Positions 35,519 to 45,430 are shown, numbered from the stretch's first letter. The stretch is DNA of 64,000 nucleotides from Flammeovirga sp. OC4 (GCF_000812565.1 NZ_JTAM01000004.1:215526-279525); one strand, 5' to 3'. Numbers and translations are program-made. The notes: a model not told the origin generated them from the letters alone.

Positions 35519-38023
35519 TTAGAACTGCTTATCAAATTCTGTTTTCTTCGCTTTTTTCTTCGGTTTAGAGTTCATGGTGTAGTTCACGCTAAACTCTACA
35601 ATAGGTCCATATCTGTAGTAAGTTGTTCTTTGATAGAACGTGTTTTCATTGGAGTTTCTATCCTTACCTGTCGTATCTAAACCTTTAATATTGGATTGGA
35701 AAATATCATTTGCTCTACCTGTAAAGGTCCATTCGGGCATAGTTGTCGGTTTGTAAACCAATGCGATATTTGACATATAGAATAAATCATTTTGACCTTG
35801 TGCCGTTACTGTAGCTGATTGTACGTCGATGTCAAATACAAAACTTAGTGTTTTTGAAAGTTCAGTATTTAGGGTTGATTTCCAGCTCCAGTTTAAACTA
35901 CTTTGATCGATTGTCTGTCCATAGATAGAACCATTAATGGCATAGTGGTACAACGATCCACCCATAAATAGCTTCACTCTTTTCGCGATATTAAAGTTAG
36001 AGTTCAATTCCAATCCCAAAGACTGATCATCTCCTGCATTAGTATATGATCTCATCAAGACATTTTCACCTTCATTCACTACATTCACGCGGAATACTGC
36101 ATTTTCAACTCCTCTATAAAAGGCCGTCAAACTGATGTTTTGGTTACCGATTTTCTTATCAAAAGTCACTTCCGCTAAGTTGACAAATTCAGGCTGAAGT
36201 GTTGGGTCACCTACTTCGTATACTTCAAAGTGTCTCCTGTAAAGGAAAGGTGCCATGTTTTTTGTCGGAGGACGGTTGATACGTCTACTTGCTCCAAAAA
36301 TTAATCGGTTATTTTCATTGAACTCATAATCTAAGTTCAAAGAAGGGAAAGCATTCAATTGTTGCACTACAAACTCATCCTGTTCAGGTACATCAATGAT
36401 TGGGAAAACGGCATAATTACCTACTGTCATGGCTTGATCAGTGTATTCCAAACGTAGACCGGCTTTTAAATTTAACTTTCCGAACCTTGCTCCATAATCC
36501 ACGTAACCTGCATAAATATTACGCTTCAATTCGTAGGTATTTGAATAAGGATGTTGTTCCCAATTGCCATTATTCAAGTTCAATGTATCGTAGTTATAAT
36601 TGCCTGACTGTGTCAAGAACTGAGATTGTAAACCAAAGGAAACAGTATGATTATCATTGATCGGTTTTTCATAATCAATAGAAAAACGAACGGCATGTAA
36701 TGGCTGATCTGTTGTTTGTGTATAATGTGTCAGAATCGTTTCTTCTGGAGTTTCTGTACTATTATTATACACTTGGTTTTTGTTGTCCAAGTCATCTCCC
36801 AAAATTGAATGCTCATAAACTAAACCGAGGTTTAACTTTGATTTATTGTCAAATTGATGGAAGAAATCAAGGTTGGCAGTATGGAAATCACCATAACGGT
36901 TGTGAGTGTTGGGGTTGTAAATATATTCCTCAGACCCATCAATCACTTGACCATCTAAATCTTTGTAATAGTTATGGTAGACGTAATTTGCTGTACGCTT
37001 ATTACTCTTGTGACCATAAAAATAAGAGGCTTTTAAAGAGGTGTTTTCATTAAAATCATAACCAACACCTGCATTTGCCGAATAATTGACATGCCACTCC
37101 GGACGATCACCTGCTGCATCCATGTGATATGTTCCTGTACGGTTGCCCTCACTATCTCTTTGCGTAATTTCAGAATCACCCTCACGGCGACCATCCACAT
37201 TTCTACTCAAATAATTGGCTCCTGCATTAAAAGTCCATTTATCTTTTTGGTGGGTGATATTGAAGTTACCACCACCTCGAACAGGTTCAGCACCATCTCT
37301 CCAAGGTGATCCCCCCAACATACCACCGGCTGAAATAGAAGTACCTTCCAATTCTGATTTATTGACTGTAATGTTGATAATACCGGCTTTTCCTTGTGCA
37401 TCATATTTGGCTGAAGGGACTGTAATCACTTCTATGTTTTCAATTGAACCTGCTGAGATTTGCGATAATAAAGTGGAAGGATCAATTTGAGTAGGTTTTC
37501 CATTGATATACACCATAAAACCTTGCGTACCACGGACAGAAACTTCACCTTCAGGAGATACAGAAATTTGAGGCAGTTTGTTCAACATATCTGTCGCTGT
37601 ACCACTTCTTGCTGTTTCAAAATCAGACGCATCGTATACTTTTCTATCGATTTTAGTAGAAACGGTTTCTTTCAAATCCTTCACTACAATCTCGTCCAAC
37701 TGTTGCACATTTGGATTTAGGTATACAGTTCCAAGCTTTAAATGGTCTGATAAAGTAATTGACTTTCTAAGAGAGTGATAGCCTACAAAGGAAATCTCAA
37801 TATCATACTCCCCTTTTTTTACTTTATTCAGTTCGAAGTTTCCATCAAAATCTGAACTCGTAAAAGTGATAATTTCTTGATTAGCATCTAAAAGTCTAAC
37901 AGATGCATAAGGTATACTTTCGCTGTTGTCTTTATCAATAAGTTGTCCTGAAATCTGATAAGATTGAGCAGAAAGGACGGACACATTGATAAGCATCAAA
38001 ATGATTGATAAAATCTGTTTCAT
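35519..38023 (-). CDS. TonB-dependent-receptor-like outer-membrane beta-barrel protein
   Basis: 834 residues. Signal peptide about 1-19. Residues about 22-105 are a CarboxypepD_reg-like beta-sandwich (SGQLIDKDNSESIPYASVRLLD). A plug domain follows (VRGTQGFMVYINGKPTQIDPSTLLSQI..IEVITVPSAKYDAQGKAGIINI, about 163-216), then a large barrel ending in Phe. It matches the outer-membrane beta-barrel family seen across Bacteroidota. There is no SusD partner, so the ligand is not predictable; peptide or metal-complex uptake or a signalling role are possible. It has its own terminator and stands alone. Confidence 0.88.
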   Translation of the reverse strand: MKQILSIILMLINVSVLSAQSYQISGQLIDKDNSESIPYASVRLLDANQEIITFTSSDFDGNFELNKVKKGEYDIEISFVGYHSLRKSITLSDHLKLGTVYLNPNVQQLDEIVVKDLKETVSTKIDRKVYDASDFETARSGTATDMLNKLPQISVSPEGEVSVRGTQGFMVYINGKPTQIDPSTLLSQISAGSIENIEVITVPSAKYDAQGKAGIINITVNKSELEGTSISAGGMLGGSPWRDGAEPVRGGGNFNITHQKDKWTFNAGANYLSRNVDGRREGDSEITQRDSEGNRTGTYHMDAAGDRPEWHVNYSANAGVGYDFNENTSLKASYFYGHKSNKRTANYVYHNYYKDLDGQVIDGSEEYIYNPNTHNRYGDFHTANLDFFHQFDNKSKLNLGLVYEHSILGDDLDNKNQVYNNSTETPEETILTHYTQTTDQPLHAVRFSIDYEKPINDNHTVSFGLQSQFLTQSGNYNYDTLNLNNGNWEQHPYSNTYELKRNIYAGYVDYGARFGKLNLKAGLRLEYTDQAMTVGNYAVFPIIDVPEQDEFVVQQLNAFPSLNLDYEFNENNRLIFGASRRINRPPTKNMAPFLYRRHFEVYEVGDPTLQPEFVNLAEVTFDKKIGNQNISLTAFYRGVENAVFRVNVVNEGENVLMRSYTNAGDDQSLGLELNSNFNIAKRVKLFMGGSLYHYAINGSIYGQTIDQSSLNWSWKSTLNTELSKTLSFVFDIDVQSATVTAQGQNDLFYMSNIALVYKPTTMPEWTFTGRANDIFQSNIKGLDTTGKDRNSNENTFYQRTTYYRYGPIVEFSVNYTMNSKPKKKAKKTEFDKQF

Positions 38024-38290
38024 TAGGTTTAGTTTTTAATTCATTAGGTCTTAGATGATGTATAAAAATCACATCTCCATGTCACACAATGCAAAGATGG
38101 TAAAGATCAAACAACAAGAAGTAGTCTATTTGAAATTAAAAAGGTATAATCGATGTACATTTAGAATTTATGATAAAAACAGTTCTTTTTAGCCCATTTT
38201 AATGCATAAAAATCGAATACTCATTATATTAGTTCACCAATAAACAAAGAGCAGGCTATCTGCTTACAGGTACAACACTTTTTAGATTTA

Positions 38291-38313
38291 AGTACCAATA
38301 TAAATTTGGTACT
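38291..38313 (+). promoter_or_regulatory. Palindromic operator overlapping a TAnnTTTG -7 element
   Basis: The inverted repeat AGTACCAA-tataaat-TTGGTACT is perfect over 8 bases per arm. It overlaps TAAATTTG (38301-38308), the Bacteroidota -7 consensus, about 24 bases before the ATG of the SDR gene. A dimeric repressor bound here would block initiation. The regulator is not identified. Confidence 0.6.
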
Positions 38314-38331
38314 GATAAACCAAATACTCAC

Positions 38332-39207
38332 ATGTATAATAAACCAATGCTACGAGATGGGGCACTTGAAGGGAAAACTTATATCGTGACCGGAGGTGCA
38401 ACAGGTCTGGGTAAATCCATGACTAAATATTTCCTTGAATTAGGAGCGGATGTTACAATCTGTAGTAGAAAAGAAGAAAAACTTCAAGCTGCCGCAGATG
38501 AATTGGAAGAGGCTACAGGAAAGCGTCCTTTCTATGTCGTTTGTGATGTAAGAAAATATGATCAGATTGAAAACGTCATCAAAGAAACAGTCAAAAAGTT
38601 CGGACAAATAGATGGACTTCTGAATAATGCAGCCGGTAATTTTATCAGCCCAACAGAACGTTTAAGCCACAAGGCTTTTGATACCATTGTTGATATCGTA
38701 CTGAAAGGAACTTATTATTTTACTTTGGCAATGGGTAAATACTGGATTGCCAACGGACAAAAAGGCGTTATGCTCAATATCGTAACTACTTATGCTTCTA
38801 CAGGATCTGGCTATGTCGTTCCTTCTGCTTCTTCAAAAGCTGGGGTTTTGGCATTGACAAGATCACTAGCCGTAGAATGGGCAAAATATGGAATTCGTTC
38901 GAATGCTATTGCTCCAGGACCTTTCCCAACAAAAGGGGCTTGGGATCGTTTATTCCCAGAAAACATTAGAAGTCAATTTGATGAAGCAGGCAAAGTACCT
39001 GTAGGACGTGTGGGAGAACATCAAGAGTTAGCCAATTTAGCAGCTTACTTGATGTCTGACTTTTCTGCGTATGTCAATGGAGAAGTAGTCACTATTGACG
39101 GTGGTGAATGGTTGAAAGGTGCTGGAGAATTTAATCATTTAGATGCTATTCCATCTCCTGTTTGGGATGATATCGCTTCAGCAATAAAAAGTAATACTAA
39201 AAAGTAA
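38332..39207 (+). CDS. 2,4-dienoyl-CoA reductase-like SDR oxidoreductase
   Basis: 291 residues, classical SDR fold. The nucleotide-binding motif is GGATGLGK (21-28) and the NNAAG motif is present (LLNNAAGNF, about 97-105). The usual YxxxK is SxxxK here (S165..K169 in PSASSKAG). That substitution, plus the following EWAKYGIRSNAIAPGPFPTKGAWDRL, is characteristic of the 2,4-dienoyl-CoA reductase (DECR) branch, which reduces dienoyl-CoA with NADPH in unsaturated fatty-acid oxidation. ATG at 38347 is a possible later start. It is a single-gene plus-strand unit between convergent and divergent neighbours, with a palindrome over its promoter. Confidence 0.85.
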   Translation: MYNKPMLRDGALEGKTYIVTGGATGLGKSMTKYFLELGADVTICSRKEEKLQAAADELEEATGKRPFYVVCDVRKYDQIENVIKETVKKFGQIDGLLNNAAGNFISPTERLSHKAFDTIVDIVLKGTYYFTLAMGKYWIANGQKGVMLNIVTTYASTGSGYVVPSASSKAGVLALTRSLAVEWAKYGIRSNAIAPGPFPTKGAWDRLFPENIRSQFDEAGKVPVGRVGEHQELANLAAYLMSDFSAYVNGEVVTIDGGEWLKGAGEFNHLDAIPSPVWDDIASAIKSNTKK

Positions 39208-39250
39208 CAGGAATTAAGGACAAAACACCTTTCTTCTGAAAAGAAAAAAA

Positions 39251-39281
39251 GGAGAACTGATTTATTAATGGTCAGTTCTCC
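39251..39281. terminator. Bidirectional terminator between the SDR and lipoprotein genes
   Basis: GGAGAACTGA and TCAGTTCTCC pair perfectly. An A-run lies to the left and a T-run to the right, so it can end transcripts from both convergent genes. Confidence 0.85.
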
Positions 39282-39306
39282 TTTTCCTTTTGAAGAGATT
39301 TATCTT

Positions 39307-39885
39307 TTAATAATCGTCCTCTTCATTTATTTCCATAGCGGCTGCTTTTTCAGCATTTGCCTTTTTTATTCTTCTAGCAATTTCATCTACATTCATTTTT
39401 TCTTTTATAACAAATGCTGATCTGAATTTTTTCTTTAGACTAGTATGAACACCATGCGCTGTTAGACGGTCAAAATAATAACCTACTCTAACCTTGTAAT
39501 TGGGCTGTTCATAAGTCATTTCAACTTCATAGTTTCCAAATTCATTTTTCAAGAAATCCACTATTTCATCAGCTTTATCTCTTGCTCTACCCGAATAAAC
39601 TAAGATTCTATATACCTGTATTCCTCCAAGGTCTCTTTCTGATAAATGCGTTAAGATAGTGTCTACTTCTACATTGACATCACCTTCTGGAAAACCCAAT
39701 TCTTCTTGTCCCTGAGGTGTTTGTTCAGCAACATCATCTGTTTTAGATTCTGCTTTTGGCAAATACGCTGTAAAATCTGTATCCACAAGGTCCGAAGATG
39801 GCACCGTTTGTTTTGGTTGAGAAGGTTTACAGGCCATTGCACTCATTAGCAAGGCTATAAATGTATAACGAATTAGTAGTTTCAT
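39307..39885 (-). CDS. Lipoprotein with SPOR-like C-terminal region
   Basis: About 192 residues from ATG at 39885 (MKLLIRYTFIALLMSAMACK). The lipobox SAMAC predicts lipidation at the Cys; the 16 extra upstream codons in the frame would spoil the signal peptide. A Pro/Gln/Glu-rich low-complexity stretch leads to about residues 95-170 (IQVYRILVYSGRARDKADEIVDFLKN..YKVRVGYYFDR), which looks like a SPOR-type peptidoglycan-binding fold. That assignment is tentative. The -7 element TAACTTTG lies 28 bases upstream. Confidence 0.65.
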   Translation of the reverse strand: MKLLIRYTFIALLMSAMACKPSQPKQTVPSSDLVDTDFTAYLPKAESKTDDVAEQTPQGQEELGFPEGDVNVEVDTILTHLSERDLGGIQVYRILVYSGRARDKADEIVDFLKNEFGNYEVEMTYEQPNYKVRVGYYFDRLTAHGVHTSLKKKFRSAFVIKEKMNVDEIARRIKKANAEKAAAMEINEEDDY

Positions 39886-39912
39886 ATTTATATTTAGAAA
39901 TAATGGAACGGC

Positions 39913-39920
39913 CAAAGTTA
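39913..39920 (-). promoter_or_regulatory. Putative -7 element TAACTTTG of the SPOR-like lipoprotein gene
   Basis: On the minus strand TAACTTTG matches the Bacteroidota consensus TAnnTTTG, 28 bases before the ATG. No clear -33 TTG was seen at the expected distance. Confidence 0.5.
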
Positions 39921-40021
39921 AGCATTTAATCATTTGTATTGAAACTGTAAGTACTAGAAAAAAAAGTAACTGAACATTTTATCTTATATTTTTATCCTTT
40001 TCTTCATTCCTAGTACTTATC

Positions 40022-40058
40022 AAAAAAAAGAGGCTGTCTCAAAAAATGAAACAGCCCC
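40022..40058 (-). terminator. Terminator of secA
   Basis: On the minus strand GGGGCTGTTTC pairs with GAGACAGCCTC around ATTTTTT, followed by TTTTTTT. It begins about 20 bases past the secA stop. Confidence 0.9.
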
Positions 40059-40078
40059 TTGAAGTGTGGCCTCAAAGA

Positions 40079-43000
40079 TTAACCTTCAATAATCACACAT
40101 TTTCCGTTTTGAACATCGTTCTCTACAGATTTATATTTTACCCCTTCTTTGACAGTACCATCACTGTATTTTACAGTAACTCTGTCATTTCTTTGGTATG
40201 TTTTATCACTCTGACGAGGTTTAACAACTTCTGCTGGAGCTTTTGGAGCTTCAGGAATATCGCCACCTTGAGGAGTTGAGTCAGGAGCTAATGCCGAACC
40301 TGCGTCTGCCTTGTTTGCCGTCACTTTTGGTTCTGGGCGTTTTGGCATTGGAGGAGGAGCTGGCATTGGAGGTGCTTCCTGTACTGGAATCTTCGCTTTG
40401 GCTAAGAAGCTGATGATCTCATCATTTACTTCCGCTAAGAACGTTTTGAACAACTCAAATGATTCAAATTTGTAGATCAATAATGGATCTTTTTGTTCGT
40501 GAACCGCATTTTGTACTTGTTGCTTCAACTCGTCCATTTCACGTAAGTGATCTTTCCATAAGTGGTCAATCACTGCTAGTGTAACGTTTTGCTCTAATGC
40601 TGAAACTACTGATTCTCCATCATTTTCTAACGCTTCTTCAAGGTTCACATGTACTTGGAACATCTTATGACCATCTGTAAATGGAATCACGATATTCTCT
40701 ACTACACCACCTCTTTCTGCTTTTACTTTTTCGAAAACAGGTTTTGCTTTCTCCCAAAGTTGAGCATTTTTCTCTTTGTAATGCGTTAATGCTTCCTTGT
40801 ATAACTCTTGCGTTAAATACTCTTCATTATGATGTTGGAAACCGTCTTCTTTGATACTAGTAGAAATACCTAAAATCTTAAGGGCATCCAATTTGAAACC
40901 TTCGTAGTTACCTACGTGAGTTTCAGAAATATTTGCGGCTACATCAAAGAAAGAGTTCATTACGTCTACTTGTAAACGCTCTCCGAACAACGCATTTCTA
41001 CGTCTACGGTAGATTACCTCTCTTTGGTAGTTCATTACATCATCATATTCCAAAAGACGCTTACGGATCGCGAAGTTGTTTTCCTCTACTTTACGTTGTG
41101 CTCTTTCGATTGACTTTGTAATCATTGAGTGCTGGATTACTTCACCTTCTTGAAGACCCAATCTATCCATAATACCTGCTATACGGTCTGAACCGAATAG
41201 ACGCATTAAGTTATCTTCCAATGACACGAAGAATTGAGATGATCCTGGATCACCTTGACGACCAGAACGACCTCTTAGCTGACGGTCTACACGACGAGAC
41301 TCGTGACGTGATGTACCAATAATTGCTAAACCACCTGCATTTTTCACTTCATCAGGTAACTTAATATCGGTACCACGACCTGCCATGTTGGTTGCGATAG
41401 TTACTGTACCTGGCTGACCAGCTTTAGCAACTACATCTGCTTCACGACCGTGTTGTTTGGCGTTCAATACTTGGTGCTCGATACGTCTCATTTTCAACAT
41501 ACGAGACATTACTTCTGAGTTTTCTACTGAAGTAGTACCTACCAATACCGGACGACCTTGCTCTACAAGTCTTTGACACTCTTCCGCTACAGCATTAAAC
41601 TTCTCACGGATTGTTTTATAAACATAATCCTCTCTATCGTCACGAACAATCGGACGGTGAGTAGGAACAGTTACTACGTCTAATTTGTAGATTTCATAGA
41701 ATTCACCTGCTTCCGTTTCGGCTGTACCTGTCATACCTGTCAGTTTGTGGTACATACGGAAGTAGTTCTGTAAAGTCACTGTTGCATACGTTTGTGTAGC
41801 ATCCTCGATCTTTACATTTTCTTTTGCTTCTAAAGCTTGGTGTAAACCATCTGAGTAACGACGACCTTCCATTACACGACCGGTCTGCTCATCTACGATT
41901 TTCACCTTGTTGTCCACCAAGATATAGTCTACGTCTTTTTCAAATAACGTATAGGCTTTCAACAATTGCTTCATCAAGTGAATACGTTGAGATTTTGTAT
42001 CAAACTCAGCGATGATTGCATCTTTCGCTTCAATCTTCTCTTCGTCTGACATTGCCGGATCGTTCTCAATCTTACCAATACCTGTTGCCAAGTCAGGAAG
42101 AATAAAGAAGTCAGGGGCATTGGCTCCAGTAACAGAAGCAATACCTTTTTCCGTTAATTCAACGCTATTATTTTTTTCTTCGATAACGAATAATAAAGGC
42201 TCATCTGCTTCAGGCATTCTACGGTTGTTATCCGCCATGTACTCGCCTTCTACTTTTTGAAGCAATTGCTTCATACCTTCTTCACCTAAGAATTTAATCA
42301 AAGGCTTATATTTTGGAAGCGAACGGTGAGCTCTTAATAATTGAAGACCACCTTCCTGCTTATCGCCATCTTTGATTAATTTCTTTGCCTCATTCAACAT
42401 TTTTTGAGTCTGCTTTCTTTGCTCATCTACTAAATGTTGAACCTTTGGTCTTAATTCACCAAATTCTTCTTGCTGATCACCTTTTGGTACTGGACCTGAA
42501 ATGATCAATGGAGTTCTAGCGTCATCAATTAATACTGAATCGACCTCATCAATCATTGCAAAGTGATGCTCTCTCTGCACTAAATCATCTTTGTCTCTCG
42601 ACATGTTATCACGTAGGTAATCGAAACCAAATTCGTTGTTTGTACCGTAAGTGATATCTGCTTGGTAAGCTTTTCTACGCGATTCAGAGTTTGGTTGGTG
42701 CTTATCAATACAATCTACTGAAAGACCGTGGAATTGGAATAATGGTGCATTCCACTCCGAGTCACGTTTTGCTAAGTAGTCGTTCACTGTTACTACGTGA
42801 ACACCTCTTTTTGCTAATGCATTTAAGTAAGCTGGCAATGTACCTACGAGTGTTTTACCTTCACCCGTCATCATTTCACCTACTTTACCTTGGTGAAGGA
42901 AAATACCTCCTAACAACTGTACATCATAGTGGATCATGTTCCACTCCACTTCATTTCCGGCAGCCAACCACTTGTTTGACCAAGTTGCTTTGTCGCCTTC

Positions 43001-43456
43001 AATCGTGATGTTTTCATACTTCACGGCCATTTCACGGTCATAGTCCGTAGCCGTAACAGTAATTTGTTTGTTTTCAGTATATCTTCTACCTGTCTCTTTT
43101 ACCACTGCAAATGCTTGAGGTAAAAGATCCATTAATATTTCTTCTAATTTTTCGTTACGCTCTTTTTTCAACTTATCAATTTCCTTGAAAGTTTTGTCTT
43201 TGAACGCAAGGTCAAGCTTCGTATCATTTTCAACTGCTTCTTGTTTCGATGTAATTTCATCATCAATAGAAGCTAATCCACTTTGGATGTAATCAATGAA
43301 GTAAGCTGTTTTAGCTCTTAGTTCGTCATCTGAAACAGATGATAATTTTTTATATTCTGCATCAATTTTGGCTAAATAAGGTCTGATCTCTTTAAGATCA
43401 CGTTCTGATTTAGTACCAAAAATTTTAGAGAATGCTTTGGTTAATGAACCTAACAT
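40079..43456 (-). CDS. secA: Preprotein translocase ATPase SecA
   Basis: 1125 residues, the long Bacteroidota form. Walker A is GEMMTGEGKTL (about 196-206); DEVDSVLID is the DEAD-box (about 301-309), and the second motor domain has GTTSVENSE and VTIATNMAGRGTDIKL. The C-terminus has a Pro/Met-rich stretch (QEAPPMPAPPPMPKRPE) and ends in a KOW-like basic segment (KTYQRNDRVTVKYSDGTVKEG). The zinc-binding CxCx8CH tail of E. coli SecA is absent. It powers Sec export, which delivers the T9SS, lipoprotein and barrel proteins encoded around it. Confidence 0.96.
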   Translation of the reverse strand: MLGSLTKAFSKIFGTKSERDLKEIRPYLAKIDAEYKKLSSVSDDELRAKTAYFIDYIQSGLASIDDEITSKQEAVENDTKLDLAFKDKTFKEIDKLKKERNEKLEEILMDLLPQAFAVVKETGRRYTENKQITVTATDYDREMAVKYENITIEGDKATWSNKWLAAGNEVEWNMIHYDVQLLGGIFLHQGKVGEMMTGEGKTLVGTLPAYLNALAKRGVHVVTVNDYLAKRDSEWNAPLFQFHGLSVDCIDKHQPNSESRRKAYQADITYGTNNEFGFDYLRDNMSRDKDDLVQREHHFAMIDEVDSVLIDDARTPLIISGPVPKGDQQEEFGELRPKVQHLVDEQRKQTQKMLNEAKKLIKDGDKQEGGLQLLRAHRSLPKYKPLIKFLGEEGMKQLLQKVEGEYMADNNRRMPEADEPLLFVIEEKNNSVELTEKGIASVTGANAPDFFILPDLATGIGKIENDPAMSDEEKIEAKDAIIAEFDTKSQRIHLMKQLLKAYTLFEKDVDYILVDNKVKIVDEQTGRVMEGRRYSDGLHQALEAKENVKIEDATQTYATVTLQNYFRMYHKLTGMTGTAETEAGEFYEIYKLDVVTVPTHRPIVRDDREDYVYKTIREKFNAVAEECQRLVEQGRPVLVGTTSVENSEVMSRMLKMRRIEHQVLNAKQHGREADVVAKAGQPGTVTIATNMAGRGTDIKLPDEVKNAGGLAIIGTSRHESRRVDRQLRGRSGRQGDPGSSQFFVSLEDNLMRLFGSDRIAGIMDRLGLQEGEVIQHSMITKSIERAQRKVEENNFAIRKRLLEYDDVMNYQREVIYRRRRNALFGERLQVDVMNSFFDVAANISETHVGNYEGFKLDALKILGISTSIKEDGFQHHNEEYLTQELYKEALTHYKEKNAQLWEKAKPVFEKVKAERGGVVENIVIPFTDGHKMFQVHVNLEEALENDGESVVSALEQNVTLAVIDHLWKDHLREMDELKQQVQNAVHEQKDPLLIYKFESFELFKTFLAEVNDEIISFLAKAKIPVQEAPPMPAPPPMPKRPEPKVTANKADAGSALAPDSTPQGGDIPEAPKAPAEVVKPRQSDKTYQRNDRVTVKYSDGTVKEGVKYKSVENDVQNGKCVIIEG

Positions 43457-43686
43457 ATATTATTTTTTGATTTGATCTTTTTACAAAAATTCTTGATCGT
43501 CTTACAATCAACTTTACATCAATTAGACTTGTGCTTTAAAAATGTGATTGTAAACTGAAACTACCGGTCAATTGTCCGACAAATATCACACAAATTTAAT
43601 GTAATAAAACGATTTTCAATAGTTAAGCTTACGAATAATTAAAATAGGAAGTTCTAATTATTCACATTTCTTCTTTGACATAAAAA

Positions 43687-43723
43687 AAACCGAAAGATAA
43701 ATACTTCTTTATCTTTCGGTTTT
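43687..43723. terminator. Terminator downstream of the small FKBP lipoprotein gene
   Basis: AACCGAAAGATAAA and TTTATCTTTCGGTT pair almost perfectly, with A-runs on the left and T-runs on the right, so it works on either strand; here it ends the minus-strand FKBP transcript. Confidence 0.9.
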
Positions 43724-43747
43724 TCTCAATTTATAGCTCAAGACGTA

Positions 43748-44293
43748 CTATTGCTCATCTACTTTCCATAAGCTGTCTACCTTAATATCAAATACTAAAG
43801 TAGCATTTGGAGGGATAGTACCCGTTCCTGAGGTTCCATAGCCTAGGGCTGAAGGAATAATTACTCTTGCCTCTTGCTTCTCGTGCATATTGACTAATGC
43901 AATATTCCATCCTTCAATGATTGAAGTTTTACCTAAAACTACTGGGAATGGATCTTCCGATAATCGATTACTATCAAAGATTTCACCATGAAGTACCCAA
44001 CCTGTATAGGTAATGTGCATAGAGTCACCAAGACTGATATCTCTATCTGTCAAGATTTCATCTTCAGGTGTGATAGAAGACAAATATACTCCGAAGTTAT
44101 AATACTTATCGACAGCTTCTTGATGAGTATCTGCACTAAAGTATGGAGGACCTGATATAATATACTCTTCGATCAAGTGCTTTTCAGCTTCATCAAAATC
44201 AATTTCTCCATCAAAAGAACTTGACGTTGTACACGAAAAGCCAATGAATAGGGTGCTTAAAAGCAGTAAATAGTGTCTAATGCGATATTGCAT
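43748..44293 (-). CDS. FKBP-type peptidyl-prolyl isomerase lipoprotein (single domain)
   Basis: 181 residues. Signal peptide with lipobox IGFSC, so it is probably membrane-anchored in the periplasm. The C-terminal FKBP domain (about 80-178) has GDSMHITYTGWVLHGEIFDSN, IIEGWNIALVNM and IPSALGYGTSGTGTIPPNATLVFDI, close to the active-site consensus. It is 27 bases downstream of a second FKBP gene. Gliding-motility protein GldI of Flavobacterium belongs to this family, but nothing here proves that equivalence. Confidence 0.88.
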   Translation of the reverse strand: MQYRIRHYLLLLSTLFIGFSCTTSSSFDGEIDFDEAEKHLIEEYIISGPPYFSADTHQEAVDKYYNFGVYLSSITPEDEILTDRDISLGDSMHITYTGWVLHGEIFDSNRLSEDPFPVVLGKTSIIEGWNIALVNMHEKQEARVIIPSALGYGTSGTGTIPPNATLVFDIKVDSLWKVDEQ

Positions 44294-44320
44294 ACTATAA
44301 ATATGAACTAAAAAATATTA

Positions 44321-45430
44321 TTATTGCTCGTCTTCTTTTATTTCAATAGTAAATACTAATGTTTTAAAAGGACGGATTGTTTTAAATAAATCTGATGTGT
44401 TAGGATTATCTCCTGTTTGCCAGTAAGCAGTATGTGAAGGCATCACAAAGACAGCTTTTTCACCAACTTGCATTGTACGTAATGCTTTGTACCAACCGTT
44501 GATTACTGTTGAAGATACGCTAGCATCTTGTGCTGATTTTGCATCTTCGAAAACTACTACTTGGAATTTAGAATCTCCTGAATCAGTATTTGAATCAAAT
44601 ACTTCTCCATTTTGATCAATAAATTTACCTTCGTAACGAACTTGAACTGTATCACCAATCGCCACTACGTCTCCTGTACCTGCTTGAACTGTATGTTTTA
44701 CGATATAGTCAGGTAGCTCTAAAGGTTGATCATCACCAAAGTAGTTGTCATCAACAATTGATTTTGATGTACCGTTGTATAATGTATCGTTTTCAATTTC
44801 TGTAAAACCTTCAATTGAATCTTTAGCATATTGTAACGCAACAAGTGCTTCGTATTCTGCTTGAGAATAAGCTGTACGTTCTGCTTTAATTTCGTAGTTT
44901 TCTAAAGTAACGATATCGTTGAACTGTAAACCTAAATTTGATGAAGATGTACCACCAAATGCTAAGTAAGATGGAACATAAATTCTATCTAAAACCTCAC
45001 TTGGCACGATAGAGTTCAAAGTTGCATCTGTAACACCAAGACAAATCGCACCTCTACGCATTGCAAAAGTGTACGTTGAATCTTTTAAAAGTGCATGTGT
45101 TACCAAATCATCAGGACCTTGATCAAATGCTGGGTCTCCGATGTACTCTTGAGCAAAACGTCTTAAATCTAAGTTGATTTCAAAAATTCTTAAATCGAAA
45201 TCCTTAGGAAGTTCTCTTGTACCTTGGTTTGGAGGAGTAATGTAAACACTACCACCTGAAGGTAAAGTAGATGTTTTACGGTACTGAATGTCGTATGAAG
45301 CTAAGTATGCCTCCAGAGTCTCTGTATCTTTAGCGAAGTAATCCACAATGTCGTCATGAATACAACTTGTGAATCCAAGGAGGAAAAATACAGGAAGTGT
45401 GAACTTGAAAAATTTGTAAGTATTGTTCAT
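44321..45430 (-). CDS. FKBP-type isomerase lipoprotein, apparent tandem FKBP domains
   Basis: 369 residues. Lipobox GFTSC. The C-terminal FKBP domain (about 245-366) has GDTVQVRYEGKFIDQNGEVFDSN and ingWYKALRTMQVGEKAVFVMPSH, but the usual AYG loop is AYWQTGDNP, so catalysis may be weak. An upstream segment (about 100-190, with RIYVPSYLAFGGTSSSNLGLQFNDIV) also looks like a decayed FKBP. It lies between the other two FKBP genes. The C-terminal motif GDTVQVRYEGK makes the family clear; activity is uncertain. Confidence 0.8.
   Translation of the reverse strand: MNNTYKFFKFTLPVFFLLGFTSCIHDDIVDYFAKDTETLEAYLASYDIQYRKTSTLPSGGSVYITPPNQGTRELPKDFDLRIFEINLDLRRFAQEYIGDPAFDQGPDDLVTHALLKDSTYTFAMRRGAICLGVTDATLNSIVPSEVLDRIYVPSYLAFGGTSSSNLGLQFNDIVTLENYEIKAERTAYSQAEYEALVALQYAKDSIEGFTEIENDTLYNGTSKSIVDDNYFGDDQPLELPDYIVKHTVQAGTGDVVAIGDTVQVRYEGKFIDQNGEVFDSNTDSGDSKFQVVVFEDAKSAQDASVSSTVINGWYKALRTMQVGEKAVFVMPSHTAYWQTGDNPNTSDLFKTIRPFKTLVFTIEIKEDEQ

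Noticed and set aside
37491..38023. SusC of a polysaccharide-utilisation locus
   Set aside because: The barrel protein is only 834 residues and no SusD-like gene is adjacent, so a PUL was not called.
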